Origin: Sediminicoccus rosea
Lineage (GTDB): Bacteria; Pseudomonadota; Alphaproteobacteria; Acetobacterales; Acetobacteraceae
Direction: 5' to 3'
NCBI RefSeq assembly: GCF_033547095.1
Contig: NZ_CP137852.1
Span: forward strand, 4,055,001-4,119,000
Length of the DNA stretch: 64,000 nt
The first letter of the stretch is position 1; every line of letters begins with the position of its first letter. Below the pieces are notes generated by a model that was not told the DNA's origin, searched no databases, and saw only the letters and a program-made list of their open reading frames with translations. Both the position numbers and the translations under genes were made by a program. This document shows, piece after piece, positions 1-11,210 of this stretch.

Positions 1-9
1 TCGCATGAT

Positions 10-2238
10 TCAGCTTCCGAAGCGGTTGCCACGGGGGAACCCGTTGGGCGGGGCCTTGCCCGCCCCGGCGCGGTTGCCCCGCCAGGTGGTGAGATCGGTC
101 TCGACCCGCATGCGCTCGCCCAGGCGCCAGCTCAAGCCCTCGGCGCGGGTGAAGACCTTGGCATCGGCCAGGCCGCCATCCTTGTAGGATTGCAGCTGCA
201 CGCCGCGGCCGCGCGTCATGACGGGCAATTGCTCCATCGGGAAGATCAGCAGCTTCCGGTTCTCGCCCAGTACGGCGACGTGGTCGCCCTCGGCCGGGAC
301 GCAGAGGGCGGCGCGCGTCGCCCCCTCCAGCACCAGCACCTGCTTGCCGGTGCGCTTCTCGGCCAGCAGCTCGGCGCCCTCCACCAGGAAGCCCTTGCCG
401 TCGCCGGCGGCCACCAGGTAGCGGGTGCCCTCCGCCGGCAGGAACATGGCCAGCACGCCGTCCTCGTTCGGCAGGTCGATCATCAGGCGCAGCGGCTGGC
501 CGTCGCCACGGCCGCGCGGCAGGGCATCGGCGCGCAGCGTATAGGCCTTGCCATTGCTGGCAAAGATGACGAGGCGGTCGGTGCTTTGCGCGTGCAGCCG
601 GAAGCCGAGCTGGTCGCCCTCCTTGAAGCGCAGCTCCGCATCCTCGGCCAGGTGCCCCTTCAGCGCGCGGATCCAGCCTTTCTCGGAGAGCACCACGGTC
701 AGCGGCTCGCGCTCGATGAAGGCGCTCTCATCCACCGCCACGACAGGCAGGCCGGAGCCGATGGCGGTGCGGCGTTGGCCCAGCGTGCCATCGCCGAACT
801 TCTTCCGCGTCTCCTCGATCTCCTTGCCGATCGCGGCCCATTGCTTCGCGGGACTCGCGAGCAGCGCCTGCAGCCCCTTCTGCTCCTTCGTGAGCTTCTC
901 GTGCTCGCGCCGGATCTCCATCTCCTCGAGGCGGCGCAGCGCGCGCAGCCGCATGTTGAGGATGGCTTCCGCCTGCACGTCGCTCAGGGTGAAGGCCGCC
1001 ATGAGCTTGGGCTTGGGCTCATCCTCGGTGCGGATGATACGGATCACCTCATCCAGGTTGAGATAGGCGATGAGGTAGCCGTCCAGCACCTCCAGCCGCC
1101 GCGCGATGGCGGCGAGGCGGTGGTTGCTCCGGCGCAGCAGCACCTCGTGCCGGTGGTCGAGCCAGGCGCGCAGCGCCTCGCGCAGCGACATGACGCGCGG
1201 CGTGCGCGTCGCATCCAGCACGTTCATGTTCAGGCTGAATCGGCTTTCCAGCTGCGTCGCGCGGAACAGCGTCTCCATCAGCACGGCGGGCTCCACGGTG
1301 CGGTTGCGCGGCTCGAGGACGAGGCGCACCTGATCCGTGCTTTCGTCGCGGATATCGGCCAGCAGCGGGAGCTTCTTCTCCTCCAGCAGCAGCGCCACCT
1401 GCTCGATCAGCTTGGACTTCTGCACCTGGTAGGGGATCTCGGTGACGACGATGCTCCAGGTGCCGCCCTTCGCACGCTCCACCTCCCATTTGGCGCGCAG
1501 GCGGAAGCCGCCGCGGCCGGTCGCATAGGCTTCCGCGATGTTCTCCGCCGTCTCCACCAGCACGCCGCCGGTCGGGAAATCGGGGCCGGGCACATGGGTC
1601 AGCAGCTCGGCATGGCTGATCTCAGGGTTGGCGATGAGCGCGAGGGCCGCGCTGCACAGCTCGCCCGCATTGTGCGGCGGGATGCTGGTCGCCATGCCCA
1701 CCGCAATTCCCGTGGCGCCATTGGCCAGCAGGTTGGGGAAGGCCGCCGGCAGCACCACCGGCTCGCGATCCTCGCCGTCATAGGTGGCGCGGAAATCGAC
1801 CGTGTCCTCGTCGATGCCCTGCAGCAGGGCCTGCGCCACCGCCGTCAGCCGCGCCTCGGTGTAGCGCATGGCCGCCGCGTTATCGCCGTCGATATTGCCG
1901 AAATTCCCCTGGCCCTCGACGAGGGTGTAGCGGGCCGCGAATTCCTGCGCCTGGCGCACCAGCGCGTCATAGATCGAGGCGTCGCCATGCGGGTGATACT
2001 TGCCCATCACGTCGCCCACGATGCGCGCGCATTTCTTGAAGCCGGCATCGGGGTCGAGCTTGAGCTGGTGCATGGCCCACAGCAGGCGGCGATGCACCGG
2101 CTTCAGCCCATCCCGCACATCCGGCAGGCTGCGCGCCATGATGGTGGACATGGCATAGGCGAGGTAGCGCCCGCTCAGCGCCTCGCCGAGCCGCGTCTCG
2201 CGGATCTCCCCGCCTTCCTTCACCGTGTCATCGGCCAT
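10..2238 (-). CDS. parC: DNA topoisomerase IV subunit A
   Basis: Breakage-reunion subunit of the type IIA topoisomerase that decatenates daughter chromosomes; works with ParE, which is not in the window. The 742-aa product has the GyrA/ParC N-terminus ([20 protein letters not shown]), the active-site tyrosine in [11 protein letters not shown] near residue 120, the coiled-coil gate region and a C-terminal pinwheel-like domain. ParC rather than GyrA is favoured by length, by the short C-terminal domain and by the neighbour recO, a common alphaproteobacterial pairing. The ATG at 2238 lies inside the 3' end of recO (11-bp overlap), so the two are probably translationally coupled. The gene is complete, ending at the window edge. 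Confidence 0.95.
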   Translation of the reverse strand: MADDTVKEGGEIRETRLGEALSGRYLAYAMSTIMARSLPDVRDGLKPVHRRLLWAMHQLKLDPDAGFKKCARIVGDVMGKYHPHGDASIYDALVRQAQEFAARYTLVEGQGNFGNIDGDNAAAMRYTEARLTAVAQALLQGIDEDTVDFRATYDGEDREPVVLPAAFPNLLANGATGIAVGMATSIPPHNAGELCSAALALIANPEISHAELLTHVPGPDFPTGGVLVETAENIAEAYATGRGGFRLRAKWEVERAKGGTWSIVVTEIPYQVQKSKLIEQVALLLEEKKLPLLADIRDESTDQVRLVLEPRNRTVEPAVLMETLFRATQLESRFSLNMNVLDATRTPRVMSLREALRAWLDHRHEVLLRRSNHRLAAIARRLEVLDGYLIAYLNLDEVIRIIRTEDEPKPKLMAAFTLSDVQAEAILNMRLRALRRLEEMEIRREHEKLTKEQKGLQALLASPAKQWAAIGKEIEETRKKFGDGTLGQRRTAIGSGLPVVAVDESAFIEREPLTVVLSEKGWIRALKGHLAEDAELRFKEGDQLGFRLHAQSTDRLVIFASNGKAYTLRADALPRGRGDGQPLRLMIDLPNEDGVLAMFLPAEGTRYLVAAGDGKGFLVEGAELLAEKRTGKQVLVLEGATRAALCVPAEGDHVAVLGENRKLLIFPMEQLPVMTRGRGVQLQSYKDGGLADAKVFTRAEGLSWRLGERMRVETDLTTWRGNRAGAGKAPPNGFPRGNRFGS

Positions 2239-2980
2239 CGCTGGGTCCCGTCATCAAGGTCAACCGGTCCTGCAGGGCCTCCCGCGCGGGGGGGAGCGGG
2301 CGGTGCTGCAGGCCGAAGGCATCGCGGGTGAGGAAAAAGCCTGTCACGCGGAGTCCCGCAAGCCATTCCTGCACATCGGAGGGCTGCGTCGCGTCGCGCA
2401 GGAAGGCCGGCAGCGGAAGCAGGCGGTCGGCATAGGGTGCCCCCGCCTCGGCCGAGACGGCCCGGCCCGATTTGGGCGAGACGTAGATCAGGTTGTCCGT
2501 GGCCCCGGTGGCAGCGCAGCGGGTCAGGTCCAGCCCGTAGCCCAATTCGGCCAGCAGCACCGCCTCCCAATGGACGAGGCGCGGCAGGGCATGTTCCGGC
2601 CCGCGGGCGAGGGCCGCGATGACGCCGACCAGCCCGTGGAAGCAGCCGGGATGGGCCTCGCGCTCCGGCAGGGCGCCTTCCGCCACGGCGCAGGCGGCGG
2701 TGAGCACGGAGAGCGCCAAGGGGTCATCCAGCGCGAGCGAGGCCGCAGCATGCACCATCTCGCCCGAGAGGCTGCCGAGCTGGTCCGCCAGGCGTGCCAC
2801 CCAGCGCGCCTCGACCAGGTTGCCCGGCTGCCAGAGCGCGGCCTGGGCGCGCGAGGCGCCGCCCTTGGCGAGGCCGGCGTGGCGGCCATGGGCTTCGGTG
2901 AGCACGGTCACCACCGCCCCTCCCTCGCCATGCGGTCGGGTGGCGAGGACGATGGCCGGCGCCTCCCACTCATTGGACAT
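2228..2980 (-). CDS. recO: DNA repair protein RecO
   Basis: Recombination mediator that helps load RecA on SSB-coated single strands in the RecFOR pathway. The 250-aa product shows the N-terminal OB fold ([20 protein letters not shown]) and the helical C-terminal region typical of RecO. The start is placed at MSNEWEAP; an in-frame start five codons upstream (2995) is possible but falls in the intergenic repeat. It overlaps parC by 11 bp and follows era in the same direction, with the repeat between them. Alphaproteobacterial RecO proteins often lack the zinc cysteines of other phyla, and none is evident here. Confidence 0.93.
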   Translation of the reverse strand: MSNEWEAPAIVLATRPHGEGGAVVTVLTEAHGRHAGLAKGGASRAQAALWQPGNLVEARWVARLADQLGSLSGEMVHAAASLALDDPLALSVLTAACAVAEGALPEREAHPGCFHGLVGVIAALARGPEHALPRLVHWEAVLLAELGYGLDLTRCAATGATDNLIYVSPKSGRAVSAEAGAPYADRLLPLPAFLRDATQPSDVQEWLAGLRVTGFFLTRDAFGLQHRPLPPAREALQDRLTLMTGPSDGR

Positions 2981-2981
2981 T

Positions 2982-3100
2982 TTCTTGGCCCTCAAGCGCC
3001 GGGCGTGGCCTCCGGTAGCTTGGCTTGCGGCCCTCAGGCAGGGTGCGTTGATGGCGAGGGCATCGCGTGGCCACCGGCCGCTTTGCGGCCGGATTCTCGG
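2982..3100 (-). repeat. Intergenic composite repeat, copy A
   Basis: Fills the era-recO spacer. Read on the minus strand it starts with CCGAGAATCC and a hairpin (GGCCGC-AAA-GCGGCC), continues through a variable stretch of about 35 bp, then TGAGGGCCGC, AGCCAAGC, ACCGGAGG, CGCCCGGCGC and a final TGAGGGC. Copy B (5981-6098) matches both conserved blocks almost base for base in the opposite orientation. Copy C (47758-47865) has the same layout but is diverged. Confidence 0.8.
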
Positions 3101-3132
3101 AGGGTGGGCTTGGTTCCTTGCGGCTTGGCCAG

Positions 3133-4038
3133 TCAGCCGTCATCTTCCAGGCCCAGCGCGCGGATCCGCCCGCCTTCCTCGTCCCAGCCCGGCCGTTCCT
3201 TCACGTTGAGGAACAGATGGATCGGCCGCTCCAGCAGGGCCGTCAGCTCCAGCCGCGCCCGCCGCCCGATCTCTTTGATCCGCGCCCCACCCTCACCGAT
3301 CAGGATGGCCTTCTGCGTCGCCCGCGCGATGTAGATGGTGCAATCCACCCGCGCGCTGCCATCCGGCCGCTCGGTCCATTGCTCGGTCTCCACGCTCGCA
3401 TGGTGCGGCACTTCCTCATGCGTCTGGCGGAGGATCTGCTCGCGCACCACCTCGGCCGCCAGCATGCGGTTGGGCAGGTCGCTCAGCTCATCCTCGGGGA
3501 ACATCCAGGGGCCGGGCTGCATGGCCTCCGCCAGCTTGGCGCGCAAGCGGTCCAGGCCCTTGTTCTTCTCGGCCGAGATCATGAAGGTCTCGGCGAAGGG
3601 CAGCATCTCATGCAGCTTCGCCGCCAGGGGCAGCAGCTGCTCGCGCTCGATCAGGTCCACCTTGTTCAGCGCGAGCCAGACGGTCCGCTTCTGCTCGGCA
3701 AGGCGCTCGATGATGCCGCGCACCGTCTCGGTGATGCCGGTCTTCGCATCCACCAGCAGCAGCGCGAAATCCGCATCCTTGGCCCCGCCCCAGGCGGCCG
3801 AGACCATGGCGCGGTCCAGCCGGCGGCGGGGGGCGAAGATGCCCGGCGTATCCACCAGCACGATCTGCGCGTCGCCCTCGATCAGCACGGCCCGCACCCG
3901 GAAGCGCGTGGTCTGCGGCTTGGGTGAGACGATGGTGACCTTGGTCCCCGCCATCGCATTGACCAGGGTGGACTTGCCCGCATTGGGCGCGCCCAGGATG
4001 GCCACGAAGCCGCAACGCTGGGCCGCAATATCCGTCAT
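3133..4038 (-). CDS. era: GTPase Era
   Basis: Essential GTPase that binds 16S rRNA near its 3' end during 30S maturation. The 301-aa product has G1 (GAPNAGKST), the switch region (TTRFRVRAVL), G3 (DTPG), G4 (NKVD) and a C-terminal KH domain (LIGEGGARIKEIGRRARLEL). The start at 4038 gives an ATGA overlap with the rnc stop, which settles the start over a longer frame running back into rnc. The rnc-era coupling is conserved across proteobacteria. Confidence 0.97.
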   Translation of the reverse strand: MTDIAAQRCGFVAILGAPNAGKSTLVNAMAGTKVTIVSPKPQTTRFRVRAVLIEGDAQIVLVDTPGIFAPRRRLDRAMVSAAWGGAKDADFALLLVDAKTGITETVRGIIERLAEQKRTVWLALNKVDLIEREQLLPLAAKLHEMLPFAETFMISAEKNKGLDRLRAKLAEAMQPGPWMFPEDELSDLPNRMLAAEVVREQILRQTHEEVPHHASVETEQWTERPDGSARVDCTIYIARATQKAILIGEGGARIKEIGRRARLELTALLERPIHLFLNVKERPGWDEEGGRIRALGLEDDG

Positions 4039-4706
4039 TTTGAAATCCCTGAAAGCCAGGCCTCGGCCGCCGCCTGTTCCGCCGCCCGCTTGCTCTCGCC
4101 CATGCCCTCGGCCGAGCGGCCCGCGGCACTCACTTGCACCACGAAGACCGGCGCATGCGAGGGCCCGCTGGTCGAGACCAGCGTGTATTCCGGCAAGCCC
4201 AGGCCGCGGCCCAGCGTCCATTCCTGCAACCGGTTCTTGGCGCTCACCGGTGGCTTGGCATCCACCGCCATGGCCTCGGCCCATTCGCGCCGCACCACGG
4301 CACGCGCCACGTCCAGCCCGCCATCGAGATAGAGCGCGCCCAGCACCGCCTCCAGCGCATCGGCCAGCACCGTGGCCCGCGCGCGCAGTCCGGTCCGCCC
4401 CTCCGAGGGGGGCACGCGCAGCGCGGCGGCCAGGCCCATGCGCTCGGCGATGGGCGCGATCACCTCCTGCGAGCAGAGGGTGGCCAGCCGCTTGCCGAGG
4501 TCGCCCTCGCGCTCCTGCGGGAAGCGTTCCGCCAGCCATTCGGCGATGCAGAGGCCGAGCACGCGGTCCCCCAGGAATTCCAGGCGCTCGTTGGAATCCA
4601 GCATCCGCCGGCGCGGATCGGCGGCGGAGCGATGCGTCAGCGCATGCTCCAGCAACCCCGGATTCCGGAAGCTGTGGCCCAGGCGCTCCTGCAGACCGCC
4701 CGTCAT
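4035..4706 (-). CDS. rnc: Ribonuclease III
   Basis: Double-strand-specific endoribonuclease for rRNA precursor processing and mRNA turnover. In the 223-aa product the catalytic signature NERLEFLGDRVLGL sits near residue 40, followed by the second acidic site (ADALEAVLGALYLD) and a C-terminal dsRNA-binding domain (NRLQEWTLGRGLGLPEY...). The start at MTGGLQERL matches family length; an ATG eight codons upstream (4730) would reach toward lepB. The stop overlaps the era start (ATGA). Confidence 0.96.
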   Translation of the reverse strand: MTGGLQERLGHSFRNPGLLEHALTHRSAADPRRRMLDSNERLEFLGDRVLGLCIAEWLAERFPQEREGDLGKRLATLCSQEVIAPIAERMGLAAALRVPPSEGRTGLRARATVLADALEAVLGALYLDGGLDVARAVVRREWAEAMAVDAKPPVSAKNRLQEWTLGRGLGLPEYTLVSTSGPSHAPVFVVQVSAAGRSAEGMGESKRAAEQAAAEAWLSGISK

Positions 4707-4716
4707 CGGCGCCCTT

Positions 4717-5475
4717 CTATCGGACCGCACTCAGCAGGCGGGAGTAGCGGATGGCGAAGGGCCAGCCCCAGACCTCCCACCAGCGCGCGCTGCCATCCAC
4801 CGAGAAGAAGATGAACTCCGCCCGGCCCACCAGGTTCTCGATGGGGATCATGCCCACGGCACTCGGCACGCGGCTGTCCAGGCTGTTGTCCCGGTTGTCG
4901 CCCATGGCGAAGACATGCCCGTCCGGCACGCGGAATTCGGGCGTGTTGTCGAGCGGCCCGTCATCCGACTGCTCGATGATGAGGAAGCTGCGCCCGCCGG
5001 GCAGGAATTCCCGGTATTGCTGGACCGTCATCCGCGGCCCGTCGCCCTCGGCCACGAAGGGGCCGAGCGATTCGCGGCGCAGCGGCTGGCCGTTCAGGTG
5101 CAGAATCCCCCGCCGGACCTGCACGATATCCCCTGGCAGGCCGATGATGCGCTTGATGTAGTCCTGGCTCGTGTCGCGCGGCAGCTTGAACACCGCCACA
5201 TCGCCGCGCTCGGGCGTCGTGCCCCAGATGCGGCCCGAGAAGAGGTTCGGGCTGAAGGGCATGGAATGGCGCGAATAGCCATAGGAATACTTGGAGACGA
5301 AGAGGTAGTCGCCCACCAGCAGCGTCGGGATCATGGAGCCAGACGGGATGTTGAACGGTTCGAAGGCGACCGTGCGGATGCCGATGGCGATCAGCGCGGC
5401 ATAGACGATCGTCTTGACGCTTTCGAGCCAGCCGCCCGTCTTCTTCTTCGACATCAAGGAGGAGCTTTTCGCCAT
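4717..5475 (-). CDS. lepB: Signal peptidase I
   Basis: Membrane-bound serine protease that removes signal peptides from Sec and Tat substrates. The 252-aa product has one N-terminal membrane segment (TIVYAALIAIGIRTVAF), the catalytic Ser in PSGSMIPTL (about S47), the Lys general base in DYIKRIIGLPGD (about K108) and box E (GDNRDNSLDSR). Possible starts are 5475 (MAKSSS), 5454 (MSKKK) and 5535; 5475 is a compromise because none has a strong ribosome-binding site. It precedes rnc by about 10 bp in the same transcription unit. Confidence 0.95.
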   Translation of the reverse strand: MAKSSSLMSKKKTGGWLESVKTIVYAALIAIGIRTVAFEPFNIPSGSMIPTLLVGDYLFVSKYSYGYSRHSMPFSPNLFSGRIWGTTPERGDVAVFKLPRDTSQDYIKRIIGLPGDIVQVRRGILHLNGQPLRRESLGPFVAEGDGPRMTVQQYREFLPGGRSFLIIEQSDDGPLDNTPEFRVPDGHVFAMGDNRDNSLDSRVPSAVGMIPIENLVGRAEFIFFSVDGSARWWEVWGWPFAIRYSRLLSAVR

Positions 5476-5531
5476 GGAAAGGGGGGAACGCCGAGGGGGA
5501 AGCCCGGATTGAGCCCAGCCCCCACGCGAAG

Positions 5532-5951
5532 TCAAGGAAGGGCGGGGGAATCCGGCACGGCCGAGATGATCACGATGGCGCTGGCATAGGGGTATTCATC
5601 CGTCATCGTCAGCTGGATCTCGGCCCGGTGGCCCGGCGGCGTCATCGCCCTCAGCCGTTCCGCCGCGCCGCCGGTGAGCCGAAGGGTGGGCTTTCCGGAG
5701 GGCAGGTTCACCACGCCCAGATCCTGCATGAAGACGCCGGCGCGGAAGCCCGTGCCCAGCGCCTTGCTCGCCGCCTCCTTGGCCGCGAAGCGCTTGGCGT
5801 AGGTGCCGGCGCGGATGCGCTCGGTCCGGCGCTCGGCCTTGGCGCGCTCGACGGGGGTGAAGACACGCTCCAGGAAGCGCGCGCCATGCCGCTCCATCAC
5901 CGCCTCGATGCGGCGGATGTCACACACATCGTTTCCTATCCCGAGGATCAT
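5532..5951 (-). CDS. acpS: Holo-[acyl-carrier-protein] synthase
   Basis: Transfers 4'-phosphopantetheine from CoA to apo-ACP. The 139-aa product has both family signatures: [15 protein letters not shown] at the N-terminus (Mg-binding Asp) and [15 protein letters not shown] near residue 60 (second metal ligand Glu). The start at MILGIGND is preferred to 6023 because the upstream extension translates the intergenic repeat. In many alphaproteobacteria pdxJ sits just upstream of acpS; here that place is taken by repeat copy B. Confidence 0.95.
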   Translation of the reverse strand: MILGIGNDVCDIRRIEAVMERHGARFLERVFTPVERAKAERRTERIRAGTYAKRFAAKEAASKALGTGFRAGVFMQDLGVVNLPSGKPTLRLTGGAAERLRAMTPPGHRAEIQLTMTDEYPYASAIVIISAVPDSPALP

Positions 5952-5980
5952 CGAGGCCCCATCAAAAGCTGTCACGCGCC

Positions 5981-6098
5981 CCGAGAATCCGGCCGCAAAG
6001 CGGCCGGCGGCCACGCGGCGCACGCACGGTCAACTCACCATCTCTGAGGGCCGCCAGCCAAGCGACCGGAGGGAGCGCCCGGCGCATGAGGGCACCAG
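5981..6098 (+). repeat. Intergenic composite repeat, copy B
   Basis: Lies between acpS and rsh. The hairpin block (CCGAGAATCC, GGCCGC-AAA-GCGGCC, GGCCACGCG) differs from copy A at about one position in 35. The second block (TGAGGGCCGC, AGCCAAGCG, ACCGGAGG, CGCCCGGCGC, ATGAGGGC) is also nearly identical, while the linker is diverged. It is inverted relative to copy A although both sit between minus-strand genes, so it is not tied to the direction of transcription. Confidence 0.8.
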
Positions 6099-6133
6099 AA
6101 AGGGCGTGCGACCAGCTCGCGCGGCGTTAGACG

Positions 6134-8395
<2,262 letters not shown>

Positions 8396-8405
8396 GCGGG
8401 CGCGC

Positions 8406-8801
8406 TCAGTCGCCTCGGCCGCCGAGTTCGGCGGCCAGCTGGGCTTCCAGGTCGTCGGGCGAGAAGTCGTCGGCGCCCATGTCGGCGGGAAGCTCTTCGT
8501 TCACGTCCATCACGCCGAAGATGTTCTCGTTCGTGTCGATCAGGTCCATCACCTCGTCCTCGACGGGCTCCGGCTCCGGCGCGCGGCTGAGGGACTTGAT
8601 GAGGTCCTGCTCCAGGGCGGGCAGCTCGACCGTCTGCTCGGCGATCTCGCGCAGGGCCACGACGGGGTTCTTGTCATTGTCGCGGTCGAGGGTCAGGCTC
8701 TCGCCCCGGCTGATGTTGCGGGCGCGCTGCGCCGCGAGCAGCACCAGCTCGAAGCGGTTGGGAACCTGGAGGACGCAATCTTCGACGGTAACGCGCGCCA
8801 T
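8406..8801 (-). CDS. rpoZ: RNA polymerase omega subunit
   Basis: Small subunit that helps fold beta' into RNA polymerase and contributes a ppGpp site. The 131-aa product begins [20 protein letters not shown] and contains the conserved AAQRARNIS and [11 protein letters not shown] segments, followed by an acidic C-terminal extension (residues 75-131) common in alphaproteobacteria. It is co-directional with rsh, 10 bp downstream. Confidence 0.96.
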   Translation of the reverse strand: MARVTVEDCVLQVPNRFELVLLAAQRARNISRGESLTLDRDNDKNPVVALREIAEQTVELPALEQDLIKSLSRAPEPEPVEDEVMDLIDTNENIFGVMDVNEELPADMGADDFSPDDLEAQLAAELGGRGD

Positions 8802-8874
8802 GGGGCACCTCGGGGCGGTAAGTGACAGGGGCGGGCGCGAGATGTTGCGCCGCGGCGAAACTTCCAGATAAGCG

Positions 8875-8893
8875 TTGCGGAGCGACTCCGCAA
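8875..8893 (-). terminator. Hairpin downstream of folK
   Basis: Perfect 8-bp stem (TTGCGGAG / CTCCGCAA) with a 3-nt loop, starting 8 nt after the folK stop on the minus strand and about 75 nt before rpoZ. There is no clear T-run, so a weak terminator or a 3'-stabilising hairpin are both possible. Confidence 0.4.
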
Positions 8894-8901
8894 GCGCCCC
8901 G

Positions 8902-9399
8902 TCATGGCCCGAGCGGCGCGATCTCCTGCGGCGGCAGCCGCGCGATCAGGCGATCCAGCCCCTCGCCCGTCCGCGGGTGCCGCCAGCCGGGCGCCACTTC
9001 CGCCAGGGGGCGCAGCACGAAGGCGCGCTCATGCAGCCGGGGATGGGGCAGGAGCAGCCCGGGGCCCTCCCGCAGCGCGCCCTCGCAATCCAGCAGGTCG
9101 AGGTCGAGCGTGCGGGGCGCGTTGGGGTAGGGCCGGGCGCGGTGGTGCGCGGCCTCGATCGCATGCAGTGCGGCCAGCAGCGCCTCCGGCTCGGCCGCGC
9201 CCTCCAGCCGCGCCACCCCGTTCACGAACCAGGGCGCGCCCGGCATGGGCGGGATGGGGGCACTCTCCCACCAGCGGGACAGCGCACGCAGCCGAAGGCC
9301 GGGCAGCGCATCCAGCGCCGCCGCCGCCGCCCGGCAGGTCTCGCGCGGGAGGCGGCCATCCGGCGTCGGCAGGCTGGCGCCAATGCCGATCAGGATCAC
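8902..9399 (-). CDS. folK: 2-amino-4-hydroxy-6-hydroxymethyldihydropteridine diphosphokinase
   Basis: HPPK transfers pyrophosphate from ATP to the pterin in folate synthesis. The 165-aa product has the N-terminal [10 protein letters not shown] segment and the signature [19 protein letters not shown] (RxxDxDLL) near residue 95, followed by [19 protein letters not shown]. folP and folB are not nearby. Its ATG lies 3 bp downstream of the MgtC-like gene's stop, so it probably belongs to that operon. Confidence 0.93.
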   Translation of the reverse strand: MILIGIGASLPTPDGRLPRETCRAAAAALDALPGLRLRALSRWWESAPIPPMPGAPWFVNGVARLEGAAEPEALLAALHAIEAAHHRARPYPNAPRTLDLDLLDCEGALREGPGLLLPHPRLHERAFVLRPLAEVAPGWRHPRTGEGLDRLIARLPPQEIAPLGP

Positions 9400-9402
9400 G
9401 CC

Positions 9403-9858
9403 TCAATCCTCATGCAGCTGCTGCGGCTCGGGCGCCGGGCGGCGGCGGCGGACGAAGGCGGTGACGGGGCGCAGCAGGATGTTCACCGCCAGCACCATCG
9501 CGGCCAGCAGCAGCGCACCCACCGTCTCCGCCGCACCGGCCAGCAGGCCGATCGCCGCCACGCACCACATGGTGGCGGCGGTGGAGAGGCCGCGCACGGT
9601 GGTGCCGTCGCGCATGATCATGCCCGCACCCAGGAAGCCCACGCCGGTCATCACCGCGCCATAGCCCGCGCCGAGATTGGCCGGCGTCACCTGGGCCAAC
9701 ATCAGGTCGGCCACCGCGGCGCTGGCGAGAGCGACCAGCGCGCAGGTGCGAAGCCCCCCCGGCTTGTGCCGCCATTCGCGCTCCGCCCCCACCGCGGCGC
9801 CCAGCAGGAAGGCGAGCGGCAGGCCGTAGATGGTCGCATCGGCCGGGAGGGATTCCAT
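9403..9858 (-). CDS. MgtC/SapB-family membrane protein
   Basis: The 151-aa product has about four hydrophobic segments and the family hallmarks LGAAVGAEREWRHKPGGLRT and GVGFLGAGMI, followed by REGTT-like MRDGTTVRGLSTAATMW. Members include MgtC of enteric bacteria, linked to Mg limitation and ATP synthase control, but this short form lacks the C-terminal cytosolic domain and its role is unknown. The ATG shares one base with the stop of the glutathione peroxidase gene (TGATG); a GTG one codon upstream is also possible. Confidence 0.8.
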   Translation of the reverse strand: MESLPADATIYGLPLAFLLGAAVGAEREWRHKPGGLRTCALVALASAAVADLMLAQVTPANLGAGYGAVMTGVGFLGAGMIMRDGTTVRGLSTAATMWCVAAIGLLAGAAETVGALLLAAMVLAVNILLRPVTAFVRRRRPAPEPQQLHED

Positions 9859-10403
9859 CACGCGCCGGGCGGGGCCGCCAGCGCCGCCTCCAGCGCGCGG
9901 ATCATCGCGGGCGAGTCCGGCGCCGTCTGGGTGGAGAAGCCCTGCACCCGCCGCCCGTCCCGGCTGACCAGGTATTTGTGGAAGTTCCAGCGCACTGGCC
10001 CGGCCTCGCGCGCCGCCCAGGCGAAGAAGGGATGCGCGCGCTCGCCGCGCACATGGTTCAGCGCCGTCATCGGGAAGGTGATGCCGAACATGCCCTCGCA
10101 GAATTCGCGGATCTTCCGGGCGTCGGTGCTTTCCTGGTTGAAGTCGTTGGAGGGCACGCCGACCACCGTCAGCCCGCGCGCCTCATGCGCGTCATGCAGG
10201 CGCTGGAGTGCCGCGTATTGCGGGGTGAAGCCGCAGAAACTCGCCGTGTTCACCACCAGCAGCACGCGGCCGCGATACTGCGCGAGCGGCATCGGCCCGC
10301 CCTCCAGCGCCTGGAAGGTGAAGTCGAAGGCGTTGGGGGTGCTGGCCAGGGCCGGGGTGGCGAGCGCAAGCCCGCCCAGGATCAGCGCGCGGCGCTCAAC
10401 CAT
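9858..10403 (-). CDS. Glutathione peroxidase family protein, exported
   Basis: Thiol peroxidase of the GPx/BtuE family. The 181-aa product has an N-terminal signal (RRALILGGLALATPALA) suggesting export, the peroxidatic Cys in NTASFCGFTPQY (C57), the second motif PSNDFNQES and the WNFHKYLVSRDG block. The tetrad residues Gln, Trp and Asn can be recognised. The reductant is unknown; many bacterial GPx use thioredoxin. Its start overlaps the stop of the upstream sulfite-oxidase-like gene by 8 bp, so the two are probably coupled. Confidence 0.88.
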   Translation of the reverse strand: MVERRALILGGLALATPALASTPNAFDFTFQALEGGPMPLAQYRGRVLLVVNTASFCGFTPQYAALQRLHDAHEARGLTVVGVPSNDFNQESTDARKIREFCEGMFGITFPMTALNHVRGERAHPFFAWAAREAGPVRWNFHKYLVSRDGRRVQGFSTQTAPDSPAMIRALEAALAAPPGA

Positions 10404-11055
10404 AGCGTTCCTCCAGCCAGGGATCGGCGTTGTTGTGATAGCCGCGCACCTCCCAGAAGCCGGGCTGATCCTCGGCGCGCAGCTCGATGCGCGTCACCCA
10501 TTTGGCGCTCTTCCAGAAGTAGTAGCGCGGGATGACGATGCGGGCGGGGCCGCCATGGATGCGCTCCAGCGGCGCATTGTTCCAGCTGTGCGCCACAAGC
10601 GCATCATCGGCGGCGAAGACCTCCAGCGGCACGTTGGTCGTGTAGCCGTCATAGGAATGGAAGACGATGAAGCGCGCCTCGGGCTTGGGGCGTGCCAGCT
10701 CCAGCAGGTCGCGCGCGGCCACGCCGTGCCAGATGTTGTCGTAGCGGCTCCAGGCGGTGACGCAGTGGATGTCGTTCTTCCATTCGCGCTGCGGCAGCCC
10801 CTGGAAGGCGTCCCAGTCCAGCGCCAGCTTGTTCTCGACCAGGCCCTCCACGCGCAGGCGCCAGCGGTCGAGCTTCACCTCCGGCTGCACGCCAAGGTCG
10901 AGCACGGGGAAATCGGTGACCAGGCGTTGCCCGGGCGGCAGGCGGTCCTGGCCGGCGGCGCCGGTCAGCAGCCGCCCCTCGCGCGCCCATTTCTCCTTGC
11001 TGGCGATCAGCTTGTCCTTCACCGCGCCGGTGAGGGTGACGTCGTCTTCGGCCAT
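10396..11055 (-). CDS. Sulfite-oxidase-like molybdopterin-dependent oxidoreductase
   Basis: The 219-aa product is a compact sulfite oxidase-fold molybdoenzyme (COG2041). It shows the Mo-ligand cysteine in HCVTAWSRYDNIWHG, the substrate-region arginine and IHGGPARIVIPRYYFWKSAKW. There is no signal peptide, so it is probably cytoplasmic, unlike MsrP at 37917. The substrate cannot be told from sequence. It is first in a minus-strand unit with glutathione peroxidase, and is divergent from the Bug gene at 11211. Confidence 0.85.
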   Translation of the reverse strand: MAEDDVTLTGAVKDKLIASKEKWAREGRLLTGAAGQDRLPPGQRLVTDFPVLDLGVQPEVKLDRWRLRVEGLVENKLALDWDAFQGLPQREWKNDIHCVTAWSRYDNIWHGVAARDLLELARPKPEARFIVFHSYDGYTTNVPLEVFAADDALVAHSWNNAPLERIHGGPARIVIPRYYFWKSAKWVTRIELRAEDQPGFWEVRGYHNNADPWLEERYG

Positions 11056-11064
11056 GGGTGCATT

Positions 11065-11090
11065 CCTTCGCGTGGGGCCTTCGCGTGGGC
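11065..11090. repeat. Tandem 13-bp direct repeat in a divergent promoter region
   Basis: Two adjacent copies of CCTTCGCGTGGG followed by G or C, located 10-35 bp upstream of the sulfite-oxidase-like start and inside the 155-bp spacer to the divergent Bug gene. This could be a regulatory site or a slippage duplication. Confidence 0.5.
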
Positions 11091-11210
11091 CATAGGTGCC
11101 TCTTCGCGGCCGCGATGCAAGATGAGCCCCGGCGCACCCCCTGGTCCCTGCTGAATGATTGCATTATCTCCACCCCGGGACGAAATGCCGGTGCGCCCCA
11201 GCAACCGGAG

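Noticed and set aside
190-2331. 713-aa open frame on the plus strand across parC
   Set aside because: Antisense to a clear parC; low-complexity composition (His, Arg, Gln, Ala) typical of a shadow frame in GC-rich DNA.
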